Made by a program: the position numbers and the translations under genes. Below the pieces are notes generated by a model. It searched no databases. It was given only the letters and a program-made list of their open reading frames with translations, and had not been told where the DNA came from. Below are positions 24,533 through 34,107 of a DNA stretch of 42,414 nt, in pieces. The DNA is taken from contig RPQS01000031.1 of NCBI GenBank assembly GCA_003818605.1, forward strand, positions 1 through 42,414. Direction: 5' to 3'. Each line of letters starts with the position of its first letter. The stretch's first letter is position 1. Source of the DNA: Candidatus Zhuqueibacterota bacterium (GTDB taxonomy: Bacteria > Electryoneota > RPQS01).

Positions 24533-26377
24533 ATGGCTGTAGTTCAAGACCCTGTGAAGATGAAAATGCCCGGAGAAAAAACCGCGTCGGAACTCACGCT
24601 GCGCGCGGTTCTGGCCGGATTGGTCGTGGGATCGCTGATCGGTGCATCGAATGTCTGCATCGGTTTGAAAATCGGCTGGACATTCGGAGCCTCGATTACG
24701 GCGGCGGTGATTTCGTTCGCGCTCTTCCGCGGCATGGCGAGCATGCTCAGCCGTCCGTACGGAGCCAAAGAAAATCTGATTACGGCCACGGCGGGCAGCG
24801 CGGCGGGAACGATGGCCTCCGCCGGAGGATTCGTTGCCTGCATTCCCGCGCTTGAACTCTACCGTCAGCAAACGATGGGCCCCGGCCACAACTTGAGCTA
24901 TCCACAGCTCTGCATCTGGGCGATCTCCATTGCTTTTCTCGGCGTATTCTTCGCCATCCCTCTGCGCAAACAGATGGTCGTGCGCGAAAAACTCCGCTAT
25001 CCCACCGGCACTGCCGCCGCCGAAACCATCAAGGCCATGTACTCCTCGGGAATCGAGGCGGTCAAGAAAGCGCGCGTGCTACTGTTTTCCGCATTGTTCG
25101 CCGCCGCTTTCAAGCTGATCTTCAGCATTAAGCCTATCGGTTTAAGCGGTCTGATGGATTTTTCGCTGGATGACGTGGGACTCGCCACGGTCGGCATTTT
25201 GGGCGTGACTTTAGCTTCCGTAAAAATGGGAATCGGTTTATCGCCGATGATGCTCGGCGCGGGCATTCTGGTCGGCCCGAAAGTCGGCTGGTCACTATTC
25301 GCGGGAGCCATTTTATCGTGGGGAATCGGTGCGCCGATTCTGTATGATCTCAATGTCGTAACCGGCCCGCATACCGGAGTCTATTCCACCGCCTTCCGCT
25401 GGCTGCTCTGGCCGGGCGTGGCCTGCATGGTCGCGGCGGGATTTGCCAGTTTAGGTCTGCAATACAAAGTCATCGGCCACACGTTCTCCTCGTTCATGAA
25501 ACTGGTTAAAGGCCAAAAGAGCGCTCAACAAGTGGACGAAGACGACGCGCCTGATCCATTCCCGATCAAATGGTGGGCGGTGGGTATGGTGGCCGCGACG
25601 GCGCTCACCACCACTCTGGCGCACATCTACTTCGACATCGCCATTTGGATGGGCATTTTAGCCGTTGTGCTTTCCTTCCTCATCGCCAGTATCGCCGTGC
25701 GCGCGACGGGCGAAACGGACATTAATCCTATCGGCGCGATGGGCAAGATTACGCAAGTGGTCTATGGCGCGCTGGATCCGGGTAGGATTCCCACGAACCT
25801 CATGGCGGCGGGAATTACAGCCGCCGGAGCGAGTCAGTCCGGGGACCTGATGCACGATCTCAAAGCGGGGTACCTGCTTAAGGTTTCGATTCGCAAGCAG
25901 GTCATCGCACAGCTCTGCGGTGTGATTGTGGGCGTGTTCACCGCCGCCGCAGTGTATCGTCTGCTGACCGCCGCTTATCCGATTCCCGGCGATGATTTCG
26001 CAGGACCGGCCGTCATGGCTTGGCATGCGATGGCGGAGCTGCTTGCCAAAGGCATCAAATCACTGCCGCCGCACGCCATGACCGCCGCATCGGTCGGAGC
26101 CGTTGTCGGTTTGGCTATTCCGATTATCGCAAGCATAAATAAAAAAATCGGTAAGTGGCTGCCATCGCCGATTGCTTTAGGTATCGCGTTCATGGTCACA
26201 CCGTACTCCTCTCTTTCAATGTGGGCGGGCGCGCTCCTTACCTATCTTTACAATCGCAAGCACGCGGATCGCGTGGATCGCTTCGGCGCGTCGCTCGCTT
26301 CCGGCCTTATCGCAGGGGAAGGCTTGATGATGGTCGTCATTGCCATTCTGCTCATTCTCGGAGTCAAGTGGGTATAA
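24533..26377 (+). CDS. OPT-family oligopeptide/metal-complex transporter (first copy)
   Basis: About 614 residues, highly hydrophobic with some 14-16 membrane segments. The OPT family signatures are present: NVCIGLKIGWTFGASI (about 38-53), REKLRYPTGTAAAETI near 150-165, GIGLSPMMLGAGILVGPKVGW, GETDINPIGAMGKITQ near 400, and a DLMHDLKAGYLL cytoplasmic-side motif. OPT proteins import oligopeptides or peptide-like metal chelates by proton coupling. I chose the ATG at 24533 with GGAG ten bases upstream; a TTG at 24524 is too close to that SD. The next gene (TPR metallopeptidase-like) starts 5 bases after the stop, so co-transcription is likely. A longer paralogue lies at 38415-40631. Confidence 0.92.
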   Translation: MAVVQDPVKMKMPGEKTASELTLRAVLAGLVVGSLIGASNVCIGLKIGWTFGASITAAVISFALFRGMASMLSRPYGAKENLITATAGSAAGTMASAGGFVACIPALELYRQQTMGPGHNLSYPQLCIWAISIAFLGVFFAIPLRKQMVVREKLRYPTGTAAAETIKAMYSSGIEAVKKARVLLFSALFAAAFKLIFSIKPIGLSGLMDFSLDDVGLATVGILGVTLASVKMGIGLSPMMLGAGILVGPKVGWSLFAGAILSWGIGAPILYDLNVVTGPHTGVYSTAFRWLLWPGVACMVAAGFASLGLQYKVIGHTFSSFMKLVKGQKSAQQVDEDDAPDPFPIKWWAVGMVAATALTTTLAHIYFDIAIWMGILAVVLSFLIASIAVRATGETDINPIGAMGKITQVVYGALDPGRIPTNLMAAGITAAGASQSGDLMHDLKAGYLLKVSIRKQVIAQLCGVIVGVFTAAAVYRLLTAAYPIPGDDFAGPAVMAWHAMAELLAKGIKSLPPHAMTAASVGAVVGLAIPIIASINKKIGKWLPSPIALGIAFMVTPYSSLSMWAGALLTYLYNRKHADRVDRFGASLASGLIAGEGLMMVVIAILLILGVKWV

Positions 26378-26381
26378 GATC

Positions 26382-29129
26382 ATGCATGTTCGTTATCTTC
26401 TGCGATTTCTACTCTGCATTCTGATTGCGGTTACTCTTTGCTCTGCAGCGGACGCCAAAACCCGCAAGAAAAAGAGCAAGACTCCGCAAATCGTCACTCC
26501 GCCGACGCTGGTCGAGCGGGCGCAAGCCATTCGCGCGCAACTCATGGCAAGCCGTGATTCCACGGCCGAACTGCGCGTGAAAAAAGCTCTGCGCGCCGGA
26601 ACACTCGCGGAAACAGACAGCAGCTTGGCAATCCTTCAGAGTGAAAATCCCGCGGCGGCTGTGCTTGTAAGATTTCAATTGTATATGCAGCAATACCGCT
26701 TTTCGGAAGCGCGCGCGATGCTGCCGGAATTGGACAAGGTTCTGCCGTCGCCCGAAACCGAATGGCAAAAATATCGCTGGCATTTTCTGCGCGAGGACCT
26801 GCCGCGTGTGGACAGCCTGACCCGCGCCGCACTCATAGCAGACTCCAATCGTGTGGACGCGATTCTCGCGCGCGGAGAGTTGTCGCTGAGGCTGTTGAAA
26901 TACGACTACGCGCGCTCCGATTTCTTTCGCGTGATGACTCGTTTCCCCGGCACCGAATGGAGAATCCGCGCGCAATTAAGCATGGGAAGACTCCTCTACC
27001 GGGAAGATCGCTATCAGGAATCGCTGGACACGCTGCTCGCGCTCGTGGATTCCGTTTCGCTCACGGATGACGTGATCGCCAACACGGGCCTTGCACTCAT
27101 TTCATTGGCTCGCGTTAATGAAGCCATCGAAATGCTGGAAGAAGCGGCGCGCTGGAATCCGAATCACGAACTGGCGCAATACTATCTTGGCAACGGATAT
27201 GCGCGCTTAAACTATACGCAATTGCGGACCAAGAACAAGGAAAATTTTCCGCCGGAGTCGGAAGCACCTCTTCGTTCCGCGCGCGATTTGTGGACATCCG
27301 GCAATGTCGCCGGCGCATTGCGCGATTGCCGAACACTTATCGAAAACTGTCCCCAATGCATAGAACCGCGCAGCCTGCTCGGCTCCATTTATTGGAGTCA
27401 AGGCCGATTCGACAGCGCGGCTCTTTTTTTCCATGATGCTCTCGCGGTGCTTCCCGATTATGGCCGGGCGCGCAACGGTTTGGCCAAGTCGCTGGAAGGA
27501 CTGCGCATGCTGCAAAACGTGAACCGCGCCGCCGATTCCACCGCCTTTGCCAAGCTGACCATGCCGGAGATTCCCCGTATCGCAGAGTTTATCGTCAATT
27601 GGAATAGCTTATCGCCCCGCCATCAAAAACAGGTGGCTTTATCCGTTGCTCCGTGGAAAGTCTATCTGCCGGTGCTGATCGAAAGCGGCAGCCGCTACTA
27701 TATCAAACCGCTGCATGAACTCCTCTCCGAAAGTCCCGGTTTGGAAACGATCCGCGATCAACGAATCGAGTATGATTCCCGCCTTTGGGACGACGTACGC
27801 GGCTGCGGGGGATTCACCACGGTGACAGGTGTTGAAGACGTCGAGCGCAGCATTTTCTTCAATTACAACACCGTTCTCCACGAACTGACTCATCAGGTGC
27901 ACGGTGTTTTTCCACCCGCTGACGTCGACCGCATCAACAATACGTTCAACGCCGCCGCCGTGCGCGAGGATGGCGGCTTGCGCACATTTATGAGCCGCTA
28001 TCAACAAGCCAGCGTGTGGGAATACTTCGCCGAGGGCGCGAATGCCTACTATTCCCCGCGCCGCAACGGGTATGATACGCGGGAAATCGTGCGCGAACGA
28101 TTAATGGAACGCGATACCCTGCTTGCGCGGCTCGTGGAATACTACGTTCAAGGGCCAAATCTCGACTCCTGTTACCCTATCGGTCTGATCAACGCCGCGG
28201 AAAACGAATTGGAAAGTCAAAAGACCGAACAGGCTCTGGTGTATATCAACAAGGCTTATGCACGCGCGCCGCGCAGCGAGACCGTTCTATCGGAACTGTC
28301 CCGCGTTCATTCCATTCTGGATCATGATTCACTGGCGCTGGCGTGGGCCGACAGCTCGCTTGCACTCTATCCTCGCCGCGCCGCATCCTCTCAGGATAAA
28401 GCCTCAGCCCGTTTTTTTACGGATGGCAGTAGAGCGGCAAACATCGAATTACTCACTCAGGCGTTAGCGCAAGTGGATACTATTGAGCAACGCCGTGTCC
28501 GGCAGACTCTCGGTGTGGCCTTATGGTATGAAGGCCGTTACGTGGAGGCCGCCGCGCAATTCCGCGCGATTCTCCATGAAGTAAAAGATGATCCGGATGC
28601 GCAGTGGGGCTTGGCCGTTGCTTTGGGAGACGGCGGCAACACGCGAAGTTCGGACAGCATATTTCAAAAAGTTATCGCGCAGCGGAGCGGAGTTGTAGAA
28701 CTCCGTCTTGATTACGCCCGCATTCTTCTGCAAGCAGGCCGCCTTGACGAAGCCGCGCTTCAATTGGAAGAAGCGCAGCTTTTAGCGCGCGGCGATCCGG
28801 AACTGCTGGCTCTGAAAGGCTGGTATACCGCACAACGCAAATCATGGAAAGAGGCGTTGCGCTTGCTCGACCGCGCCGTCGAGTTGGCTCCCGATCAACG
28901 GCTCGCCCACGTGTTGCGATTGGACGTCCGCCGGCATTACTCTCCTCCGAAACGGAGGGATACTATCAAGCGCGATCCGGTGAAAATCGAAGCGAAAAAA
29001 ATCCAGGAAATGGAGCGTACGGATATTCCCGTGTGGACTTTCCTTGAACGGAAAGCTCAGTATGTCGAAGCGCGGACGTGGCCGCATTTCCAGAGAGCGC
29101 TGCTGCAGCAAATTGTGGATGAACTCTAA
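26382..29129 (+). CDS. Large exported TPR protein with HExxH metallopeptidase-like core
   Basis: About 915 residues. A signal peptide (MHVRYLLRFLLCILIAVTLCSA) is followed by a basic stretch (KTRKKKSK). Residues 40-380 and 600-870 are helical repeats of TPR type (for example AQYYLGNGYARLN, ALWYEGRYVEAAAQFRAIL, AQWGLAVALGDGG). Between them a peptidase-like segment has TVLHELTHQVHGVF (H500, E501, H504) and VWEYFAEGANAYYSP with E551 in the third-ligand position of gluzincins. It may be a periplasmic metallopeptidase presented on a TPR scaffold. The start ATG at 26382 is 5 bases after the OPT stop; a TTG frame from 26340 lies inside the OPT gene. Location next to a peptide transporter suggests peptide processing (inference). 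The family is not one I can name. Confidence 0.82.
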   Translation: MHVRYLLRFLLCILIAVTLCSAADAKTRKKKSKTPQIVTPPTLVERAQAIRAQLMASRDSTAELRVKKALRAGTLAETDSSLAILQSENPAAAVLVRFQLYMQQYRFSEARAMLPELDKVLPSPETEWQKYRWHFLREDLPRVDSLTRAALIADSNRVDAILARGELSLRLLKYDYARSDFFRVMTRFPGTEWRIRAQLSMGRLLYREDRYQESLDTLLALVDSVSLTDDVIANTGLALISLARVNEAIEMLEEAARWNPNHELAQYYLGNGYARLNYTQLRTKNKENFPPESEAPLRSARDLWTSGNVAGALRDCRTLIENCPQCIEPRSLLGSIYWSQGRFDSAALFFHDALAVLPDYGRARNGLAKSLEGLRMLQNVNRAADSTAFAKLTMPEIPRIAEFIVNWNSLSPRHQKQVALSVAPWKVYLPVLIESGSRYYIKPLHELLSESPGLETIRDQRIEYDSRLWDDVRGCGGFTTVTGVEDVERSIFFNYNTVLHELTHQVHGVFPPADVDRINNTFNAAAVREDGGLRTFMSRYQQASVWEYFAEGANAYYSPRRNGYDTREIVRERLMERDTLLARLVEYYVQGPNLDSCYPIGLINAAENELESQKTEQALVYINKAYARAPRSETVLSELSRVHSILDHDSLALAWADSSLALYPRRAASSQDKASARFFTDGSRAANIELLTQALAQVDTIEQRRVRQTLGVALWYEGRYVEAAAQFRAILHEVKDDPDAQWGLAVALGDGGNTRSSDSIFQKVIAQRSGVVELRLDYARILLQAGRLDEAALQLEEAQLLARGDPELLALKGWYTAQRKSWKEALRLLDRAVELAPDQRLAHVLRLDVRRHYSPPKRRDTIKRDPVKIEAKKIQEMERTDIPVWTFLERKAQYVEARTWPHFQRALLQQIVDEL

Positions 29130-29136
29130 TCGCCGC

Positions 29137-30822
29137 ATGAACCGGTTGATAATTCTCATCGGTATTTTACTCGCCTGCGCCGGTCTTGCTTCGGCGCAGG
29201 ATTCTTCTTCGACGCCCGTGGCGATGGGCTGGATTTCCATTCTGCCTCCGCTTTTAGCCATCAGTCTTGCGCTGATTTTCCGTCAGGTTCTTGTTGCGTT
29301 GCTTTGTGGTGTGTGGCTGGGGGCAACCCTTATTGAAAACGGAAACGTTCTCACCGGATTGCTGCGTACATTGGACACATATTTAGTGCGCGCCTTGGCG
29401 GATCCGGATCATGTCTCCGTAGTGCTCTTCAGTCTGCTTATCGGCGGCATGGTCGGCATGATCTCGCGATCCGGCGGCACTGCCGGTTTAGTGATGAAGC
29501 TTACCCGCTTATGCCGCACTCCGCGCAGCACGCAGTTGACCGGTTGGTTGATGGGTGTTCTGGTATTCTTCGACGATTACGCAAACAGCTTGATCGTCGG
29601 CCCCGCCATGCGGCCGCTATGCGACCGAACGCGCGTTTCGCGCGAAAAGCTCTCGTACATCGTGGACTCGACCGCCGCTCCCGTGGCGTCACTCGCCATG
29701 ATCTCCACGTGGATCGGTTTTGAAATCGGCCTCATCAGCGATGCCTTTCGCTCGCTTGGCGCGGAGGTCAATTCGTATTGGATCTTCGTGCAAACGATCC
29801 CTTACCGGTTTTACACGATTATCGCTTTGGCATTAGTGGCGCTCGTCGCAATTCTATCGCGTGACGTCGGTTCCATGTGGCGGGCGGAAGTCCGCGCGAG
29901 GACAACGGGCAAGGTTTTACGCGACGGCGCGGTGCCGATGGCGGATTTCGAGAGTCTGGAAAAAAAGGGCGGCGATATCGTGCCCGGCCCGATGTATTTT
30001 GCCTGGGCTCCGATTCTTGTCTTTTTGATTGTTGCACTGGGTGGGCTGTATGCCGACGGTGTCGCCAATTGCGGAGACAGCTCCGCTCCGCTGTATAAAA
30101 TCATCGGCGCATCAAACGCTTTCCGAGTTCTCATGTGGGGTGCATTCGCCGGAGTTTTCACTGCCGCGCTGCTGCCTCTACTCAAGCGAAAACTCAAACT
30201 GCAAGCCGTGCTGGATGCTTTTCTATCCGGCGTGCAGTCCATGAATATCGCCGTGATCATCCTGATTCTGGCGTGGGCTCTCGGACAGATCTGCAAGGAT
30301 ATGGGGACGGCACAGACCGTTGTCGGCTGGATCGAGCCGGTGCTTTCGCCGCGTCTGCTGCCCGCCGCCGTTTTCGTAACCGCCGCCGTTATCTCGTTTG
30401 CCACCGGCACGTCGTGGGGAACGATGGCTATATTAATGCCGATTGCCGTTCCCGCCGCGCACCATATGATCGGTACGGATCTTTCCGCCGGTCAGCCGGT
30501 TCTCAATACGGCTTTCTTAAGTACGATCGGCGCAGTATTAACCGGCTCCATTTTCGGCGATCACTGTTCGCCGATATCCGATACGACAATTCTTTCTTCG
30601 ATGTGTTCCGGCGGCGATCATATTGATCACGTCCGCACGCAAATGCCCTATGCCGTATTCGGGGCGATAGCCGCCCTGCTTGTCGGCTACATTCCCACGG
30701 GCTTCGGAGTCTCCCCATGGCCCTGCGCCGCCGTAGGTCTCCTTTGTGCCTGGCTGTGGATTCGCTATGTGGGCCGCCCGGTGCCGAACTACACGCCAAT
30801 TCCGGACAGATCATCGGCCTAA
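29137..30822 (+). CDS. Na+/H+ antiporter, NhaC family
   Basis: About 561 residues of a multi-span NhaC-type antiporter, which exchanges sodium for protons at the inner membrane. Family features are GVLVFFDDYANSLIVGP, the STAAPVASLAMISTWIGFEIG region, FATGTSWGTMAILMPI near 430, and GSIFGDHCSPISDTTILSS near 480, all typical of the NhaC/malate:Na lactate group. The N-terminus MNRLIILIGILLACAGLASAQ looks like a cleavable signal segment, seen in other FCB homologues. I chose the ATG at 29137, 7 bases after the previous stop; an ATG at 29119 that overlaps it is also possible and neither has a clear SD. Probably last gene of the OPT-TPR-NhaC transcript. Confidence 0.9.
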   Translation: MNRLIILIGILLACAGLASAQDSSSTPVAMGWISILPPLLAISLALIFRQVLVALLCGVWLGATLIENGNVLTGLLRTLDTYLVRALADPDHVSVVLFSLLIGGMVGMISRSGGTAGLVMKLTRLCRTPRSTQLTGWLMGVLVFFDDYANSLIVGPAMRPLCDRTRVSREKLSYIVDSTAAPVASLAMISTWIGFEIGLISDAFRSLGAEVNSYWIFVQTIPYRFYTIIALALVALVAILSRDVGSMWRAEVRARTTGKVLRDGAVPMADFESLEKKGGDIVPGPMYFAWAPILVFLIVALGGLYADGVANCGDSSAPLYKIIGASNAFRVLMWGAFAGVFTAALLPLLKRKLKLQAVLDAFLSGVQSMNIAVIILILAWALGQICKDMGTAQTVVGWIEPVLSPRLLPAAVFVTAAVISFATGTSWGTMAILMPIAVPAAHHMIGTDLSAGQPVLNTAFLSTIGAVLTGSIFGDHCSPISDTTILSSMCSGGDHIDHVRTQMPYAVFGAIAALLVGYIPTGFGVSPWPCAAVGLLCAWLWIRYVGRPVPNYTPIPDRSSA

Positions 30823-30895
30823 GGCAGCCCCAATGATCGCCGTTGTGACTCTCCTGAGTTGCAATGAAGCCATGATTTTATTTGAATGACCCGCC

Positions 30896-30924
30896 TTGCA
30901 CTTCGCTTGAGAATTTGGTATCTT
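30896..30924 (+). promoter_or_regulatory. Sigma70-like promoter of the glutamine synthetase gene
   Basis: TTGCAC (30896-30901) and TATCTT (30919-30924) are separated by 17 bases, about 50 bases before the start. The same -10 hexamer occurs at the transhydrogenase promoter. Confidence 0.6.
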
Positions 30925-30974
30925 GTTTCCCCCTAATTTGCGAAAGAAATCACTTGTACCGTGAGTAAGCTTCG

Positions 30975-32423
30975 ATGAAGTCCGTGAAAAAACAAACGCC
31001 CAAGAAAAGCGCCACTCCTAAACCGAAGCGAGTAGCGCGCGATGTATTCGCCGCATTGCCGGCCTCCCGGCTCGTTCGTCTCATCGGCAAGCCCAGTGAA
31101 GATTGGACCGTAGATGATCTCATCTCCCTCGTCCGCGAACAAAAAATCCGCATAGTCAGCCTGATGCACGTAGGCGGCGACGGCTGGCTGAAGACGCTGG
31201 ATTTCGTGCCGCAGGATGCTGCCCATTTACGCGATATTCTGTCCGCCGGAGAACGCGCAGACGGTTCCAGTATTTTTGCGGGATTGGGAATTCCCGTAGG
31301 AGCGTCTGATATTGTACTGCGTCCCCGCCCGCAAACCGCCTTCCTCGATCCGTTTTCGCACGAACCGGCGCTGGTTGTTTTATGCGGCCACCTCAACCGT
31401 GACGGCGCTCCGCTGACGGAATCTCCCGATACGGTGGTTCGCGCCGCATACAATCGGCTGAAAAAAGAAACGGGCGTGGATCTTCACGCTCTTGGTGAAG
31501 TGGAGTATTTTTTGGGGGCGCCGCCTGCGAATCACAGCAACTATGGCCGCAACGACCGTGGCTATCATGCGGCATCGCCTTTTGTCTTTGGGGAAACTCT
31601 GCGTCGTCAAGCGCTGGTTCTGCTGGCCGAAATGGGCATTCCGGTCAAATACGGCCATAGCGAATGCGGCTATATTCCCGCCGACGAAAAAGATCCGCTC
31701 GTCTGGGAACAGCATGAAATCGAATTGCTGCTCCAGCCGTTGCCGAAAGCCGCCGAGAGCGTCGTTTTGGTGGAATGGGTGCTCCGCAATTTAGCGCATC
31801 TGCACGGCATGGTATGCAGCTTCGATCCCGTCGTCAAACAGGGACACGCCGGAAGCGGCATGCATTATCATTTATCTCCCGTTGTGCGCGGAGTTCATCA
31901 AAGCCAGAATGGAACAAACGGCGAATTACGCGATGTCTCCAAGTGGTTGATCGGCGGTCTGGTGTGCTACGGCGGCGCACTCATGGCCTTCGGCAATCGC
32001 GATGCGACTTCGTTCCTCCGCCTTAAACAGGGAAAAGAAGCGCCGCAAACCGTAACATGGGGACGCTATAATCGCAAGGCGCTGGTGCGTTTGCCGATCA
32101 CACCCCGCGATGAAAAAGGTCGAGCCGTCAGTCCGGAAACCATTGAATTCCGCCTCCCTGACGGATCCGCGCATCCCTATTTTCTTCTGGCCGGAATCGC
32201 ACAAGCGATGGTAGCGGGAAAATCACTGCCCGATTTGGAAGACTGGCTGAAAAAAACTTCCGTAGATGCCGCTGCCGCATCAGCGAAGAACACCGTTGCC
32301 GTGCCGAAGAGTTTTACGGATATTGCAGATCGGCTCGTTAAAAACCGCGCCGTCTTTGAGGCAGGCGGAGTTTTTTGCTCCCGTCAATTGGACAGTATCG
32401 TGGAAGCGATCAGCCGCCAATAA
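30975..32423 (+). CDS. Divergent glutamine synthetase family protein
   Basis: 482 residues. It keeps the glutamine synthetase core: beta-Grasp region, DGSSIFAG (97-104), metal-ligand pair E175/E177 in GEVEYF, HSEC with E230, a WEQHEIEL segment with E248, GSGMHYHLS (293-301, H297), SFLRL (R349) and IEFRLPDGSAHPYFL (E391, R393). So ATP-dependent amidation of glutamate, or a related gamma-glutamyl ligation, is plausible. Compared with GlnA the segment between the two glutamates is about ten residues longer, and the usual AFxNPTxNSYKRL block is AFGNRDATSFLRL. No GlnB-like or other nitrogen gene adjoins it. The adenylylation tyrosine loop of proteobacterial GlnA is not recognisable. It has its own promoter and terminator. 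Confidence 0.87.
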   Translation: MKSVKKQTPKKSATPKPKRVARDVFAALPASRLVRLIGKPSEDWTVDDLISLVREQKIRIVSLMHVGGDGWLKTLDFVPQDAAHLRDILSAGERADGSSIFAGLGIPVGASDIVLRPRPQTAFLDPFSHEPALVVLCGHLNRDGAPLTESPDTVVRAAYNRLKKETGVDLHALGEVEYFLGAPPANHSNYGRNDRGYHAASPFVFGETLRRQALVLLAEMGIPVKYGHSECGYIPADEKDPLVWEQHEIELLLQPLPKAAESVVLVEWVLRNLAHLHGMVCSFDPVVKQGHAGSGMHYHLSPVVRGVHQSQNGTNGELRDVSKWLIGGLVCYGGALMAFGNRDATSFLRLKQGKEAPQTVTWGRYNRKALVRLPITPRDEKGRAVSPETIEFRLPDGSAHPYFLLAGIAQAMVAGKSLPDLEDWLKKTSVDAAAASAKNTVAVPKSFTDIADRLVKNRAVFEAGGVFCSRQLDSIVEAISRQ

Positions 32424-32476
32424 TCCCAATCAAACTCGAAGTGCCATATCCTTCGGTATATAGCACACGGATTAGT

Positions 32477-32518
32477 CATGCCGGGCACTGGAAATAGTCC
32501 CGGCATGTTCATTTTTTT
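32477..32518 (+). terminator. Rho-independent terminator of the glutamine synthetase gene
   Basis: A 9-base-pair stem CATGCCGGG/CCCGGCATG with a 13-base loop is followed by TTCATTTTTTT, about 55 bases after the stop. Confidence 0.85.
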
Positions 32519-32535
32519 CACGAACCTGCAATTGC

Positions 32536-32563
32536 TTGACGTTCTTGGAAAAATCACTATCTT
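32536..32563 (+). promoter_or_regulatory. Sigma70-like promoter of the pnt operon
   Basis: TTGACG (32536-32541) and TATCTT (32558-32563) are separated by 16 bases, 77 bases upstream of the first pnt start codon. Confidence 0.65.
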
Positions 32564-32639
32564 TCCCACGTAACGATTCCGACCCACTCTGCGGCTTGCT
32601 ATTCGTCTAACCCACTCAGTCTTACGGGAATCATCGTCT

Positions 32640-33824
32640 ATGAAAATCGGAGTACCCAAAGAAGCCACCGCGGGAGATCGCCGGGTTGCACTCGTGCCGG
32701 ATGCAGCGGCCATGCTGATTAAAAACGGTATGGAAGTCCTGATCGAATCGGGCGCAGGAACCGGAGCGGAGTACCTCGACGAATCCTACCGCGAAAAAGG
32801 CGCGAAGATTCTTGCCGGTCGCGATGAAGTCTTCGCGCAGGCCGATGTGATTCTTCAGATCAATCTCCTCGGAATGACTCCGGATACACAGAAAGCGGAG
32901 TTATCGCGCTTGCGGAAGGATCAAACCGCCATCGGCTTTCTGGATCCGCTCGGCAATCCGCAGCTGTGTGAGGATCTGGCGGCGCGCGGGGTGACATCGT
33001 TCGCCTTTGATCTGCTTCCGCGAATCACGCGCGCGCAAAGCATGGATTCCCTCTCCTCGATGGCCATGGTAGCGGGGTATAAGGCGGTTCTCATTGCCGC
33101 GGAAGCTCTGCCGCGATTCTTTCCCATGTTCATGACGGCCGCCGGAACGATTTCGCCCGCGAAAGTCTTTGTCATCGGGGCCGGAGTGGCCGGACTACAG
33201 GCGATAGCCACGGCCAAACGTCTTGGTGCCGTCGTATACGCCTACGACATTCGACCCGCCGTCAAACAGGAAGTGGAAAGTTTGGGAGGCAAATTCGTCG
33301 AACTTCCACTCGAAACGGCTTCGACGGCCGATTCCGGCGGCTATGCGCGCGCGATGGATGAGGCGTTTTACACCAAGCAGCGCGAATTGATGCACTCCGT
33401 GATTTCCAAGAGCGACGTGGTCATTACAACCGCATCGGTTCCCGGCAAAAAAGCTCCCGTCTTAGTGACAAAGAGCATGGTGGAAGCGATGGCTCCCGGT
33501 TCGGTCGTTGTGGATTTGGCCGCCGAGCAGGGCGGCAACTGCGAATTAACCAAGCCCGGCGAACGAGTTGTACATAAGGCCGTCACCGTGATCGGCCCGA
33601 TCAATGTGCCGTCCACCGTGCCGTATCATGCCAGTCAGATGTATGCGCGAAATGTCGTCACGTTTCTGATGAATTGCTGCAAGAGCGGAAAGATGGAATT
33701 GAATCTGGACGATGAGATTGTCCGCGAGACCCTTATCACGCGGAACGGCGACGTGGTTCATCCCCGTGTTCGCGAGCGTCTCGGCAAACCGCCGCTTCCC
33801 ATTGTCGAGAGGAAGGAGAACTAA
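32640..33824 (+). CDS. pntAA: NAD(P)+ transhydrogenase, alpha subunit part 1 (NAD-binding domain I)
   Basis: 394 residues, soluble, forming domain I of proton-translocating transhydrogenase, which binds NAD(H) and exchanges hydride with NADP(H) on PntB. Seen: N-terminal MKIGVPKEATAGDRRVALVPD, the mobile-loop motif RAQSMDSLSSMA near 125-136, the Rossmann GAGVAGLQAIATAKRLGA near 181-198 with acidic D at the end of beta-2 (AYDIRP), and VDLAAEQGGNCE near 290. It ends before any membrane helix, as in the three-subunit type known from Rhodospirillum. Its TAATG stop overlaps the start of pntAB by one base, so the genes are translated together. Confidence 0.95.
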   Translation: MKIGVPKEATAGDRRVALVPDAAAMLIKNGMEVLIESGAGTGAEYLDESYREKGAKILAGRDEVFAQADVILQINLLGMTPDTQKAELSRLRKDQTAIGFLDPLGNPQLCEDLAARGVTSFAFDLLPRITRAQSMDSLSSMAMVAGYKAVLIAAEALPRFFPMFMTAAGTISPAKVFVIGAGVAGLQAIATAKRLGAVVYAYDIRPAVKQEVESLGGKFVELPLETASTADSGGYARAMDEAFYTKQRELMHSVISKSDVVITTASVPGKKAPVLVTKSMVEAMAPGSVVVDLAAEQGGNCELTKPGERVVHKAVTVIGPINVPSTVPYHASQMYARNVVTFLMNCCKSGKMELNLDDEIVRETLITRNGDVVHPRVRERLGKPPLPIVERKEN

Positions 33825-34105
33825 TGGAAACCGTTGTCATTGCCCTAACCGTTTTTATCCTCGCCACCTTCGTGGGTTTCGAAATTATTACAAAAGTGCC
33901 GCCGCTTTTGCATACGCCGCTCATGTCCGGATCGAATGCGATTTCCGGAATTACGATTGTTGGTTCGCTGGTGGCGGCCGGAAGCGGACATGAAGTCGCC
34001 GCTACCATCCTCGGAGTGGTCGCGGTCGCCTTCGCCATGATTAACGTGGTCGGCGGCTATCTGGTGACGCATCGCATGCTCAAATCCTTTAAGAAGAGTC
34101 GCTGA
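33824..34105 (+). CDS. pntAB: NAD(P)+ transhydrogenase, alpha subunit part 2 (membrane)
   Basis: 93 residues with three hydrophobic segments (METVVIALTVFILATFVGFE, the AISGITIVGSLVAAG region, and AATILGVVAVAFAMINVVGG). It corresponds to the short membrane subunit of split transhydrogenases that helps form the proton channel with PntB. A conserved VPPLLHTPLMSGSNAISG loop is present. It overlaps pntAA by one base and is two bases before pntB, so the three form one operon. Confidence 0.94.
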   Translation: METVVIALTVFILATFVGFEIITKVPPLLHTPLMSGSNAISGITIVGSLVAAGSGHEVAATILGVVAVAFAMINVVGGYLVTHRMLKSFKKSR

Positions 34106-34107
34106 CC

